A DNA stretch of 50,824 nt from Chlorokybus atmophyticus (taxonomy: Eukaryota > Streptophyta > Chlorokybophyceae > Chlorokybales > Chlorokybaceae). Shown here one piece after another: positions 20,150-36,394 of this stretch. Position 1 is the first letter of the stretch. Each line of letters begins with the position of its first letter. The notes under the pieces were generated by a model. The model was not told the DNA's origin and searched no databases. It worked only from the letters and a program-made list of their open reading frames with translations. Made by a program: the position numbers and the translations under genes. Location of the stretch: assembly GCA_009103225.1 (NCBI GenBank), contig RHPI01003020.1:81525-132348 (forward strand), in the 5' to 3' direction.

Positions 20150-21320
20150 TCATGTGCAGGTCTTTATGTCGCCGCGCAGCCTCTCGAGCTCATCGGAGCA
20201 CAGATGGAAGCACATACACCTGCGGCGTTGCTTCTGCTTGTTCAGGGCGACAAGCTTCGCCAGAGGGTAGGACAAAAACTTAAACCACTCCTTTGGGTTG
20301 TCGTGTTTGTGCTCAGACACGAGGCACGCTTGCTGCGGCATGCCTTATTTTAGTGTCATCTCGGCGTCCAGGTCCAACAACAACCATCCCCCTTCGCAAG
20401 TCTCCTCCTCCTCCTCCTGTGCCTCCTCCTCCTTCTTAGCATCATCTTTGCAATGCCCATCATCACTGACATCATTGTCATTACCACCCCCATCCTCATT
20501 GCTGATGACCGCGCTGAGGTAAAGCTCCTCCTGGTTGGGTGGCAACCCGAGCAGGTTGAGTCGTTGCAAGTCTTGTGATGCGCAAACGCCGCAATGTGGT
20601 GATCTCCTCGAGGCCAAACACGGTGCGAGACAAGGTCATGGCCATTGTTGTATCGAAATTTATGCTGAGTACCTCCAACTTGCATTCGGGCTAATGCAAC
20701 TCAAACTCCTCCTCCACTTCTCTCCACAGGCCCCCTAATGCGGGGAAGCGCAACTTCAATGGCTTGACTGTCGGTAGCCCATTGGCCTTCATAGCGCCTT
20801 GCAATATCGGCCATGTCTTCCCGCCCGGCATTAGTATCAAGTCAACACTAGTCAGGTTGCGCAGTGTCGGCAGCAACAAAATATAAGGCCTCACCACACT
20901 GTCATGCATGCCCCCCAGCTCGACATTGAGAGTGACCAGTTGAATGAAGCTACAAAATGATGCGTACAGAAAGCGATCAATGACAACGCCTTCCGCCTTG
21001 TACAAGTATAAAGAAAGCTCCTTTACGCACGGCGCCATCGTCGCTAGAACACGCAACGCATCGGGCTTCATGTCCCCGGCCACACCTACGTTGATGTCGC
21101 CATTGCTGCTGTGCACCTCATCATATTGCTGACCTTTCCCTCTGCGGAACACATGTAGCAGTTCTGATGGCTCTGCTTGTGCGGTATATGTTGTAAAATG
21201 TCTCCAAAGAAATGTAATGAACCGAAGGTTCGCCGTTAAGCACGCGCGCCACAACTCTTTCCAGCATTTTCGGGTGCTGTGCAAGCTGACTCAGATGGCT
21301 GACTGGATTGCAGTACACTT
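20150..21320 (-). pseudogene. Broken leucine-rich-repeat (F-box-like) gene
   Basis: Successive minus-strand frames read as one protein with frame changes. The first is an F-box-like start (21,318-21,200; MLERVVARVLNGEPSVHYIS). Next come a long LRR block (21,204-20,691; VKELSLYLYKAEGVVIDRFL, LPTLRNLTSVDLILMPGG) and another LRR (20,690-20,580; LEVLSINFDTTMAMTLSRTV). After a further frame change comes LQRLNLLGLPPNQEELYLSA with an acidic insert (KKEEEAQEEEEE). The end (20,330-20,150) is Lys/Arg-rich (KLVALNKQKQRRRCMCFHLC). At least three frame changes or stops need repair, so it is a pseudogene unless sequence errors or small introns explain them. Regularly spaced Leu and the acidic loop suggest a protein-binding role. 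Confidence 0.55.
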
Positions 21321-21529
21321 CACTAGGCTAGCCTTCCTCACGCCAAGTTCACCGCTATATCGCGATGCAAAGTCACCATCAACATTGAACAAACAAACAA
21401 ATAAACAACAACGCCACAGAGTAATAGCAAATAACGCAATGTCCCACGTATTTCCAGAAAAAATCAGAGGGAGCGCCAATGCAACGAGTTTGCCAGACAA
21501 AACGCCAAGCTCTTGAACAGCTGCTCACC

Positions 21530-21927
21530 CAAGATAGCTCTCAAGTGTGTCTGGCAGAGTCACATCGATCTGCTCAGTAGTTTTAATGAATCGATTGAAA
21601 ATAATGACATGGGCAAGCGCACAGTGCGTGCCAGCAGCAAGCCATGAACCAAACGCTATGCAGCAACGGTGCCGAAGGCCAAGATGGCACGCAGGACCAA
21701 AAAGAAGACTACGCTCAGGGCCAAGCAGGTATACACCACGTGGTAATGGGACGCATGTTCAGAGGAAAGAACAGCTTGCATTGCCCAATGTAGTCAACAA
21801 GTTGACCCAACCGTGAGCTCATAATATCAAATTTCGTGTATGTGTGCACCTGCTCGCTGCCTTTTCCCGTGAAGGCCTTGCTCCAGATGCAAGCCATATC
21901 AACCGTATCAAAACTGATTTTGAAGGT
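21530..21927 (-). other. Orphan exons, possibly 5' part of the LRR gene
   Basis: A 78-bp minus-strand exon (21,927-21,850) is bounded by GCAG and GTGCAC and keeps an open frame (TFKISFDTVDMACIWSKAFT). A second coding-like block near 21,607-21,530 reads IIFNRFIKTTEQIDVTLPDT. No domain is recognised. They lie on the same strand and just upstream of the LRR gene, so they may belong to it. From 21,928 to 23,253 I find no supported gene, only AC-rich low complexity at 22,680-22,740. Confidence 0.35.
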
Positions 21928-23253
21928 CTGCACGCAACAAAGTCAGAAAGATTCTCCCACAACAGGATGTGCGTATCCACGCCACGCGTATGTACCTGGG
22001 AAAGGCTGTGTGCCACAAACATGCAATCAAGTACATATGTAACTGGTATATGAACAGGAGTGTATGCGCTTATGTATTCCTTATGACTGGCCATCATTGA
22101 TTCCAGTGGCACAATGCCAGCTGGTGTTCACGCTTATTGGTTATAAACTATGTACTGCATAGCAAATATCCCTGTGAAGTGCTGAGTTTGTGTGCACAAG
22201 AGACACGATACACATTCCGTGGTATGTGCCTGCTTGAATGGGATATGTTGCATGCGCTTGTGCTGCCTGCATGCAATCAGTAATACGCATTGCCTACATG
22301 ACTCGCTGCTTAACAACAACTTGACTCCAGCTCATGATGTGTACGAAGTCATCTGCACGGCGCAACCGCCTCAGACATACAGCATGCAGTATTGAATGAA
22401 CGAATTGCACATAAACATGCACATGCACAATTGCTAGCAACAACGATGGCACTAGCTTATGTGCAAGCAAGGTGGGAGACCAATGCTGCAATCCTGCAAG
22501 CTTAGCTGCTGCGCAAGTGTAGGCATTGAACAATGGAGGCTAGCCTTCCAGTGCGCTCCTCTCTGCACATAAGCAGAGATTTTCTACTTTGTGATAATTG
22601 AGCACAGTGCAAGAAAGAGCAAGCAAACGCAAGCTGCAATCAGCTGAAAATATTACTGCAGCAGCTCTATACTACGCCTGCAATCGACACAGCAACAGCC
22701 ACAACCCTCACAGCAGCAACAACGACAACGACAACACACGACTGCTATGTCCCATTGCACATTGCCAAAGACAGCTAGTGTAGTTGAAACCAACAAGGAC
22801 GACACGGAGCTCAAAGCAAACATACACTCCTGACGAAACTCAATAATAGAATGCAACATGCAATAACCAAAACACAGCACTAATCACAATGTAGCCTAAA
22901 TCAAGCATCCTGAGTACGCTACCTTGCATTACAAGTGGTCCGGAAAGTATGCAGCCAAGATTTGTGAAGCTCTACTGTGCAAGCATTGCGTATATGAAGG
23001 AAAGCAAAGCAGACGCTTGTGCGGACATGCATGCATGCATGTCTGCATACAAGCCGCCCACGCCACGTGAAAGGTTACAAATATGTGTGTAATTGATACC
23101 TATTTATAAATGCAAGTATTCTCCTAACCATGACCAACAGACAGCACCCATTGTGCGTTGGTTGCTTGGGTTGCTTGAAGCGAAGCTGTGAATAGCTAGC
23201 AACAAGTGGCGAAGCATGACACCAAGGGGCAGGGACGGCGGGGACAAGGGCGG

Positions 23254-23876
23254 NNNNNNNNNNNNNNNNNNNNNNNNNNNNNNNNNNNNNNNNNNNNNNN
23301 NNNNNNNNNNNNNNNNNNNNNNNNNNNNNNNNNNNNNNNNNNNNNNNNNNNNNNNNNNNNNNNNNNNNNNNNNNNNNNNNNNNNNNNNNNNNNNNNNNNN
23401 NNNNNNNNNNNNNNNNNNNNNNNNNNNNNNNNNNNNNNNNNNNNNNNNNNNNNNNNNNNNNNNNNNNNNNNNNNNNNNNNNNNNNNNNNNNNNNNNNNNN
23501 NNNNNNNNNNNNNNNNNNNNNNNNNNNNNNNNNNNNNNNNNNNNNNNNNNNNNNNNNNNNNNNNNNNNNNNNNNNNNNNNNNNNNNNNNNNNNNNNNNNN
23601 NNNNNNNNNNNNNNNNNNNNNNNNNNNNNNNNNNNNNNNNNNNNNNNNNNNNNNNNNNNNNNNNNNNNNNNNNNNNNNNNNNNNNNNNNNNNNNNNNNNN
23701 NNNNNNNNNNNNNNNNNNNNNNNNNNNNNNNNNNNNNNNNNNNNNNNNNNNNNNNNNNNNNNNNNNNNNNNNNNNNNNNNNNNNNNNNNNNNNNNNNNNN
23801 NNNNNNNNNNNNNNNNNNNNNNNNNNNNNNNNNNNNNNNNNNNNNNNNNNNNNNNNNNNNNNNNNNNNNNNNNNNN
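23254..23876. other. Assembly gap (623 N)
   Basis: Undetermined bases, preceded by a G-rich stretch and followed directly by five G. Nothing can be said about the content. From 23,877 to 25,802 I see no supported gene. The part 24,400-25,500 is AT-rich. Confidence 0.99.
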
Positions 23877-25802
23877 GGGGGCATTCTGCTTACCTACAAG
23901 GCAATTGTCAAGCAGGAGGGAAGCAGGAACGCCAGTCAGCTGAAACAGCTGCACACTCCCGCACTCCCGCACACTCTGAGACAGCGCTGCCGCCACTAGC
24001 CAGCTGGCAGGCAAGCAAGCAGCGCCCTGTCTCCCGCCAAACCAAGTCCTTACTGACCACCTGCGCGCCGACGACGACACCCTCTCGTCGATGGTTGACG
24101 TTGATGACCGCAAAGATGGGAGCTGGACTGCACCCGTGATGAACATGATGTGGACTTATAAAACCACGGTACAACCACTTCAACATGCCTATTGTTAGCT
24201 CAAGTCACATGACCATTCAAGACGCCGGTGCGCGTTGTATGAAACGGGAGAAATGACCGCCTCCTCCTCCCCCAATTCCCAGCTTAGGCCTACGGCATTC
24301 TGACCGACCAGCACCAAAACTGGCCGTAGTCAGCACCCATCCATGAATCCGGCCCCCGCCTTAACAGCATTGATTTTCTGTGTTTAGCACTATATTTGGG
24401 GCAAGCACTTGTCAAGCAATTTCAAGCTATGAAGTGCAAATGCTTATGTTGTGTCCAAGTATAGGGGCAAAGGGAGCTTTGGCTTCAAGTCCCAGGACAT
24501 GCTAGCATTGTCTGCGTCCACATTTGTCGTGGAGAAGCAAAGGCGCATATGTTGCCCGCGACATGTGCTTCCAACACGTTCTCCACTAGACAGGTAAAAA
24601 CTTTATCTGCATGTTGAAGCCTTGAGTATGCATGTGCATACATGACCGCGACATTATTGTACTACAACATGATGTTCAAAAACTCACGATGCTCAAATCA
24701 TAATATAATCTTGGCATTGTAAATTCTTTAAGGGAAGGCTCACATACACGACTAAGAATGTACTTGCGTCGTTCAAATATGTACGTCGATCTCACGTGCA
24801 TTATTCTCTGATCAAACTGTTTGTGAACATCACAACCAATGCCATTGTGCATTTATTGATTGATGGGTTTAATGTCGCCTTTCTCCCGTAACTCTACTGG
24901 GTTTGCAATAATTGTATGCATGAATAGTGTTTAATGGTATAGGGAATATTGTTAATGAATCAATCTATTGCGGGATATTATCAACCTTAATACGTCTGTA
25001 GGAACAGCTTGCTATCCACACCTATAAAAACACCACTATAACCATAATGACCATTATAACCACCACCATTGCAAAAGTTAGCAGCATGAAATCAATTTAC
25101 AAGCATACCACACGACATAAGGGAATATTCTGTGTTTCCGATAGGAACCACAATTGCCATGCATACCTCTTTATAAAGGTAGCATGCATTTACATGCATC
25201 ATTGTTTTAAAGTGATAGTGCACTTTAGTGTTGCACTTTAGGTCATTGCTATGCAAGGTGATTAAGCGAACGGGAGCGCGTATACACTGCATGCGGTCCG
25301 TGCAAGTTGCCGGCGAAGGCAACTTGCTTGATAATGTGTTTCCATGTGTGGAGACTACAAGTGATTATTATACTTATAACAGTTAAAAACATGTGATGAG
25401 AACGTTGCATGTGTCATTTCAATTCAACATTGTAAGAACAACATATGCGAATGCCATTCATTCGATGAGCATATACACAGAACTCCACTAATTGTTGGCA
25501 ATATGCTTGTTCACGACATAAGGGCCACTCTGCGCTAAACACCAAAGCCACTTCCTCACCCTAGACTACATAGCAGTATAGAGCCGCATATACAATTGCT
25601 GCAACCTGCTGCTCGTCAACTCATTACCACATATGGTACAATACTGCAACGCTACAACACCTGGGGCACACTTGTATTTTCTAGCATACCATCTCTGTAC
25701 GCTAGCACTACTAACTGAGCTGACCCAACACTTGCATGTGTTACAAAGTGAAGGCACATCCCCCGTTGCATCCGGAGTTGCCTCTCAAGTATCACTCTCT
25801 CT

Positions 25803-29506
<3,704 letters not shown>

Positions 29507-29548
29507 TCTGCAGACAGGTGTAGGGTCAGTCAGTCTGTAGGCTCTCCA

Positions 29549-29655
29549 CTGCATGCATGCATGCGTGCATCCTGCATGGTGAGGTTTAGCGTGCCAACAG
29601 AGGTCAGCGGTAACCTCAGTTTGCATGCATGTATGCATGCATGCACGCATGCAAC
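29549..29655. repeat. TGCATG clusters upstream of the lyase start codon
   Basis: Two runs of overlapping TGCATGCA (29,549-29,579 and 29,622-29,652) contain many copies of CATGCATG, a self-complementary 8-mer. They lie 40-150 bp upstream of the ATG at 29,506, in the 5' leader or promoter of the lyase gene. Confidence 0.6.
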
Positions 29656-30104
29656 AGAGGCGGCCCCACCTGGCATTGAAACAGGGCGAGACCAGCACAC
29701 AGAAAGTGACCAGAAGCCAAAAAGACTGCAACTGTAGCTTCACAAGAAGACAGAACGACACAAGTTAACGGTACCAGCTGCTACCTTACCTGTATAGGCT
29801 GCTGTGACAACAACCGCAGCAAGCGCCATTGACTTGATCTGATTGCGCCGATTGAGATGCGGAAGAGTTCCTACATCCGTACTTAATGGCGATTCACCCC
29901 ATCAACATGTGGTACTACCCATATAGTATCAGATACTCTCATCATGTCGCTCTTCAGTCTGTTGGACTTGGCAACCGTGGCTTACAAGAGCTTCACACAG
30001 GTCGAGTCCTGTAAGGAGCATCACACAGGCTTAAGCCCCTGGAAGTGGTGTGAATCTACAATGAATGGAAGGTACTGGGGATGCTTTTAACACAGATCTG
30101 GGTG

Positions 30105-30410
30105 TCAGATGTGATGCTCGTGCCAGAGGAAAGCAGTTGTGCAATGAGTGTGTTTATAAACTGAGTGGTACTGGTGATGCTCTCATACAGATCTGGGTGT
30201 CACAGTGTGATGCCCGTGCAGGAGTCTAACAGTTAAGCAATGAGTGGTAGCAGCAGTGATGCTGTTACAGATTTGGGGTGAGGTGATGCCCATGCAGAAG
30301 TTGAACAACTTGCATCGCACAACACTCCAAGCGATTGTGCAGCGAGGGGTCCAGGTGATGCTGCTGGGCAAGTCTGGGTGGTGTGATGTCCGTGCTAGAG
30401 GACAGCAGGA
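30105..30410. repeat. Imperfect tandem repeat, about 80-bp period
   Basis: Four related units carry a core like CTGGGTGTCA...GTGATGCCCGTGCAG, at about 30,108, 30,191, 30,272 and 30,370. Units 1-3 also keep a (CAG)TT...GCAATGAGTGG-like tail. The spacing is 80-100 bp. The array lies 0.6-0.9 kb upstream of the lyase gene. No protein frame explains it convincingly. The regions 29,656-30,104 and 30,411-31,090 show no supported gene. Confidence 0.55.
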
Positions 30411-31092
30411 GACGTGTGCACCTGTTCATGTCGTACAGAAGGGAATGCCAATTGTGCCTTTGCAAAAGGCAACAGCAGAAAGAGATTTTGTTGCAGGTCT
30501 CATGGCGGGATGCCTGCACAGAGATGCTCTGGGAAGCTGCAATGAACGGCAAGAAGTGGTTAAGCCCCGTCCTTCTCTAACGCACTCTGCATGTGCAATG
30601 AGTACCAGTGCAATCATGCTGAGTGCCCCTGTAACGGTTGGTGGCGCTCACAACAAGATCCCGGCTCTGGTAGACCATCATGCCAGTGTTTTGTTGCAAC
30701 ATGACCTGAGCAGCCTGCGCAAAACAGGCACGGAGGTTCTAGCGCAGAGCAACTTCATTCATTCTGTGAGCAAAACATGCGTGAGGTGGCCCATCCACTG
30801 CCGCAGTGGCACTGGTGCAGCAGACACTGGCAGTTATTCTGGCAGCTCTGACTGTTATGATCATCACCTGATACCTGCGGGATCTGGTGGCTGTGTGTCA
30901 GGCAAAATATCCGCCGAAACTGGAAAGGTTCTGCGGTAGCCAGCCTGTGGCGTTCTTCGCTGTAAGCTTGACTGCTGTGCATGTTCAGTTGCGAAGTTGC
31001 TGGCCTGGCGCCAAACATTAAGTCTTCTCCGTTTTCCAACCAGGCATATGTCATGGTCGCCAGCTGCCACTCCACCTGCAATTGCAGTACAG

Positions 31093-31275
31093 TAGCAATA
31101 TGCAGCAATATGTAGCAATATGTAGCAATATGCAGAGGCAGCAAGCTGCTTCGCTCCATACCAGGCTGCTGTGAAGTGAAGCCGTTGCGGTAGTGCTTGA
31201 AGACGCATGCACCTGTGGACTCACCACTATCACCACTATCAATCAATCAATCGCCGCGCCAGCGCCGCGCCAGCA
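31093..31275. repeat. Short tandem repeats
   Basis: Four copies of the decamer AGCAATATGY lie at about 31,093-31,133. Around 31,222-31,275 there are doubled CACCACTAT, tripled ATCA and doubled CGCCGCGCCAG. These are replication-slippage type repeats. From 31,280 to 32,700 the sequence is AT-rich with no supported gene. A perfect 10-bp inverted repeat with a 6-nt loop (TACCGATACA...TGTATCGGTA) lies at 32,085-32,110. Confidence 0.65.
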
Positions 31276-32734
31276 GGGCTTGGATTCAACCGTACGCATT
31301 CGTCCTCGCACTGTGCATTGCAATCTGAGCGGTTGAGCTTCTGACATAAAGCCGTACAGGCTGTTTGTTTCCACACTTGAAAGCTCCGCGCACTCCTGTA
31401 AAGTACCGTACATGAGGAGCGGTAGCGACGCTGACATGGACGCGCCATAAGACGACAGAAACTGGGGTGCTTCAGAAGCTCGTGCCTAGAATAAGCAGGT
31501 AGGGCTGAAGTTTAGACCCTACCAGGTGCCAGCTCTATCGTATACCGTTTGGCTCACGGGTTATAACTCCAATGTAATGTGACGGTGATTTACTTGATCG
31601 AAAGTCATGTGCTGCATTGAACCAAGGGCTGGGTACCGTGCTTCTGACCTTACAGAAGCATGAACAATCATCAATTGATTGTCGTTAGCTCCGCACCAAA
31701 TGGGAGTTCTTTTTATTAGTAAAATGATTTGTTTGTAACGTTGGCTACTCGATGTATATGCGAATACATTAGCAAAACTTTTATGTATGTGAATGTGCAC
31801 ATATATGTAGCAACAAAATATAAGTGCATATATTATTCATGCGCAAATTAACTTGTTTTCATACAAAAGTTGTTAATGTAGGCAATCTTATAGATGAGCT
31901 ATGTTATCGATGTCACGCATTATTATAGGGCTGCACATGTTGTTACAACCAAAAGACTTATCATAACGAATGTAACATCTCGCATGCAACATCTTGCAGG
32001 TAACATGAACTTCGGATGTTAAAAACCCCTCATTAATTATGATGAGTTTTTTTCTAATTGGGGTTTGTATTCAATAAAATCTTGTACCGATACATGTACT
32101 TGTATCGGTAGGGGGTAGCACAATGTGCCCTTGTAAAGAGCATATAATTTATCCTTAACCATTTTATGCTTTTTAAGAGGATATGTACTTGGCGAAAAAG
32201 TTCATATTATGCTTTTAAATCGTTGAACGTTATAAGCATAAATATGATGTCGATAAAGATCTGAATTATGCCCATCACGTCACCACACTCATCACGCCTA
32301 TTAGCTTACCCATCACGCCTCATTCATCATGCATGCCTCAGTGTTACGCTTATCATGCGTAAATGCCCTTTGTAACAGTATGACGGTCATACTACGACCG
32401 ACAACTGACCGTCACTATAAATGACCGAAAGGTGACTTAATTGCTGCTATAGCCTATTGCAGCAAGTAAGTCGACCTATCGATAGGTCGCCACCACATGC
32501 AATAGACAAAGGCGGTCTGACGTCACTTAAACACGTGGTAGGCCTACAGTCACGTGCTTGCCACTGCAGGCAGGCTAGCGTCGTGTGCATGTAGTGGCCA
32601 GTGGCTAGCCGTGATTGAATGTTGTTGAGTAGCAACGGCCGTCCCATAAGTCCCATTATGAACCTATCCGCTAGGTTTGGTAGGGTCAGTTAAGGTTCCA
32701 GTACATGGCTCAAAGCGTGTTCATGCACATAAAG

Positions 32735-33091
32735 CTAAGGCCGCAGCGGCATTGCTCGGGTGACGACAACACGACTTGTAATTTTTTTTGGCTCATGCTT
32801 TGTCCACATGAGTGAGTAGTTTGCGTCAAAGCCCAATGGAGGTGACTGCTGCAAGACCGCCTCGCACACTTCATCGAGCTCCTGCCGGTGCTCGGCATTC
32901 ATCTTAAAGTCCTTGCCCTTCATAACTTCAGGTAGTGGCCACTTCCTCAACATCTCTCTCAGCTGCTCTAGGTTGACCAGCAGCGGTGTGTGCATGTGCT
33001 TATACTGCTCCTTTATCAAGTATCGTTGGCGTGTCACCTGGCCTAGCAAGCTGTTACCCTTGGCCTTGAAGCAATTAGCTGCAGCTGGCAT
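32735..33091 (-). CDS. Orphan ORF, 118 aa, unknown function
   Basis: A minus-strand ATG frame begins MPAAANCFKAKGNSLLGQVT, continues with YLIKEQYKHMHTPLLVNLEQ and EHRQELDEVCEAVLQQSPPL, and ends at TGA. Composition (charged helices, few Ser/Cys runs) looks truly coding, unlike the antisense reading. No domain is recognised and no clear splice partners are seen. It may be a fragment of a longer gene, possibly mobile-element derived. Confidence 0.4.
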   Translation of the reverse strand: MPAAANCFKAKGNSLLGQVTRQRYLIKEQYKHMHTPLLVNLEQLREMLRKWPLPEVMKGKDFKMNAEHRQELDEVCEAVLQQSPPLGFDANYSLMWTKHEPKKITSRVVVTRAMPLRP

Positions 33092-34992
33092 TTGCCTGGC
33101 CTCCAGTAGCCATGGAGGCTTAGCTTAATCGCAAGCAACAAACAAAATCAGTGCAAAGACGGTTTGACTTCACACTTGGGCAACACAAGCTGTGGACGGT
33201 CAACATGGGCTGCCATGCAAGCAAGCGGCATTCAAACTTGTAAGCAACCTGCTTACCCCTTAATAGCTGAGAGCGACTGGTGAACAGCAAAAATGCAAGT
33301 TTCCTGGCAACACAGCAAGTGAGCAACCCGAGCTGTCAACTGTCAACAAGGACTGTCGGACCAGTGCCTTACATAAACAGCCGCACAAGCCGCATAAGCG
33401 TTGTGAGTTCGCACAAGTCGCACAAGCCGTGCAACAATGCAACTCACCAAGAGAGCGACGCAGGTGTCGGTATAATAGGGTTTTACTCACTTAAGAATTA
33501 ACGGTTGTCAGCACCATGATCGATGGCTATCTGTGGGTTGGCGGCGTACATAAGCGTTGCAACATGTTCGGCATGGTTGTTGTTAAGATGAGCGGAGTTT
33601 GGGGGTGAAGGGTTTGGTTCAGAGTGCTGTTGGGTAGGCGTCAATAGTCTTTTGGCACACAAGGACAGTCCCAGGCAGTACACTATGGCTCCATGAAGGT
33701 CGTTCACAGCGCCACAGTTTATATGAGGCTGCCTTTATTGTAAGAGCAACGTGCACGCTGGTCAACGTAATGCAAACGGTCGACCTGGCATGGGAGAGAC
33801 CAAGCCCACGAAAATCGCAGCACTGGAACGGTGATGTGTGCCGAATGATGTGCGTGCTCAGCCACAAGGGAGGGAGGGAGGACAAGGCTGCGCTCGAAAA
33901 GTTGGCAAAGGAAATCCAGCAACCCATCTAGGTAAAAACCTTTAGGCATTTTTTATCCAAATTTTTGCAACATCCCGCCTGGACTATCAATAATCTATGC
34001 CTTGCGCGCATGCGCATTGGCGCATGGTGAAAAACTTGGTAGCCGCTGCTTAAATCTTGCGCATTTCAGTTGTACTTTAAGTGCAACCGTCTTGTTCTTG
34101 AACTATTCAAAGTTTCATGACATGTTTAAACGTACAAGCAACTCACTAGCAGCGGCGTGTTGCAAGATGAGCAACTGCCCCCTTACGCCAATCCCACAAT
34201 CACAAACTTGAAAGATTGCAAGATGGCAGACGTTAGGGCTATGCCAGAATGTGTGAGTTGCTGAATTCGCACAGCAGCATTAAAACCGTACTGCAACCTG
34301 CATACTCACCCTGCCATGTTTTAAACCATAAAGCTGTACGAAGAAATGCAACAGCTGGCGGCTATCCATTCCTAGACACGCAGAGCAACACGATCTTAAA
34401 GCAGGAAGATCAAGAGGAGCGAGAGTTGCAAAAGAACCACAGAAGGAGGAGGACGAGGAGGAGGAGGAGGAGGGTGCGATACCTAGTCCACCGAAGCGGA
34501 AACCCTCAATGTGTCGCCAAGCAGCAGAGGTGGATCATGCAGCGGAATTCGCCAGTGTTGTTGAAGAGATCGACAAATTTCAGGTGAATCGCTACTCCTC
34601 AACAGGTTTTAAAGCGTCACCCAAAAATCTGCTGACTACTTGAGGGTGAGAACTGTCACGACAACCTATGCCAATGTAATAGTCTTTGTTTGTGTTTGCG
34701 CTAGAGTCTGATGGTTACGAATCACTGCATTAAACATACTGACCGGGAGATTTTTACCCTGAAGCTCATCCATCGTAACACTAGAGATAAGCACCAGCTG
34801 TGGCGACTGAATATTTTGGAGGATTCATGAGCATCCACACGCATCCTGGTCGAGCAGGTCAAGTATCTTTCGCACAACAGGTTGATCAAGGACTTCCAAA
34901 CGGTACATGCACGTGTGCGCGTGTGTATCTTTGTGTGCATGTCTCTCTGTGTACTCACGGATCACTCATGACTTGTGCGCATCCGTGCAGAG

Positions 34993-35376
34993 GCTTACCT
35001 GTTGCCATATGACGGCGAATGGTTCAAGCAACAGGAGACGGAGGAGGTCTTGCATCGTTACCAGCAAATTAGCAACATCCGACACTACCGACAATATTAT
35101 GTCAACATGTTTTCTTCAGATACACCAAGCCGTTATTGAATTGTCATCGACGGGCACCCCCGCACTGGATGTGTAGTGGCTTACAACAGTTCCGCGCATG
35201 GGCACACTCAACCCAACACTCACCCCAACTTCTTGTGCTACTCGGACTTCGATGACGTCGGCCACCCAGCTGTCACTGTGTATGCGACTAGGACATTAAA
35301 GGACATTAAGGCATGGGAGGAGCTACTCTTAGACTACATCCCTTTCCCTGCGCCACCAGACGGGCACACAGACTAA
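34993..35376 (+). pseudogene. SET-domain exon with one in-frame TGA
   Basis: The 384-bp frame reads AYLLPYDGEWFKQQETEEVL, then after a TGA at 35,137-35,139 VIDGHPRTGCVVAYNSSAHG, PNTHPNFLCY, AVTVYATRTLKDIKAWEELL and LDY. The pattern VIDG-P-TG-VAYxNSS, N-H-P and xxDIKxxEELLLDY matches the C-terminal half of SET domains (substrate/SAM-binding N and the final Tyr). The classic NHSC is degenerate, and GEEL reads WEEL, so methylase activity is doubtful even without the stop. Confidence 0.6.
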
Positions 35377-36394
35377 GTAAGTGTGATTGCATTGCTGCAT
35401 GCTCAATCTGCAAGCCTTGTTAGTGCGACTGTCAATGCAAGACTGTCAATGACTGAACGACTGTCATTGTAAAATTGGAAGCTAACTTGCCTTCTTTGCC
35501 GGCACCCCAATTGTGGCAAAAGGAGGATGCGGCGCAGAGGCTTGCGAAGGGTTGGAAGCTAATTATCGAGGACGCTATGTGGCAGATTACCAGCAAGCCA
35601 CCAAGGCAGCCGGGCGAGAGTGACATCGCATATTCCATGCGCTTGATCCATTGCGTCTTCAGCATGCCCAATGCGGACGCAAAAACAAGAACGGTGAGTT
35701 GCACTAACAGTCTTCCCACACTAACAGTTTTTCCGTTAGTCTCATTGAAATTCTATTGTAGGCACGTTTGTTGTTGTGCACTTGCATGCACTGCAATATG
35801 TATGCTAACAACCATGATCACGTGCATGTGTTAACAGATAAACTCTGAAGCCCATATTCAACGTCAAATCCCTGTTCATTTCTGTAAAGTAGTTATGATG
35901 CTGCCTACGAAATGAAAGATGCCGCAAACATACAAGTAGACAACTGAAAACAAGTCATTGGAGACTTAGACTTATGGATTGAATAAGGGAACGTGATCAC
36001 GGTACGTAAGCATGTGGTGCACCTTTCACTTCACACATATGCCTACACTGCTACCTGTTTTTGCACGAATAGGTCGCTGCTATCCACAGAAGACTGACGA
36101 GATGCACAAAACTACGACAGCAGCCATTGCTACTAGACAGGGGGCTCTCACCAGGCAAGCGACAGCATTGGCACTGAAGGGAGGACTGGGAAACGCTTAT
36201 GGAGAAAAAGATCCGGGTATGCTGTAGAAGGGCTTCAACAATCCCAAAAAGGAATGGCTTGACGAATACAAGCGGGGCACTGTGCATACTTGTAAAAGAG
36301 TACAGCGAAGCTGACACACGGGCGGAGGCACAAGTTGAAGCAGCTTGGGTGGCGGCAATCGACGACCATAATTCTCCCCATTCACATGACAATC

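Noticed and set aside
23075-24146. Long frames across the N block
   Set aside because: They exist only because undetermined bases contain no stop codons.
30244-30939. 231-codon plus-strand frame
   Set aside because: It runs through the imperfect tandem repeat, has no recognisable domain or splice context, and composition (mixed Cys/His/Ser) is not convincingly coding.
33619-33949. Minus-strand frames opposite 33,638-33,931
   Set aside because: The plus-strand reading has an acceptor, a donor and better protein-like composition, so the minus-strand frames are shadows.
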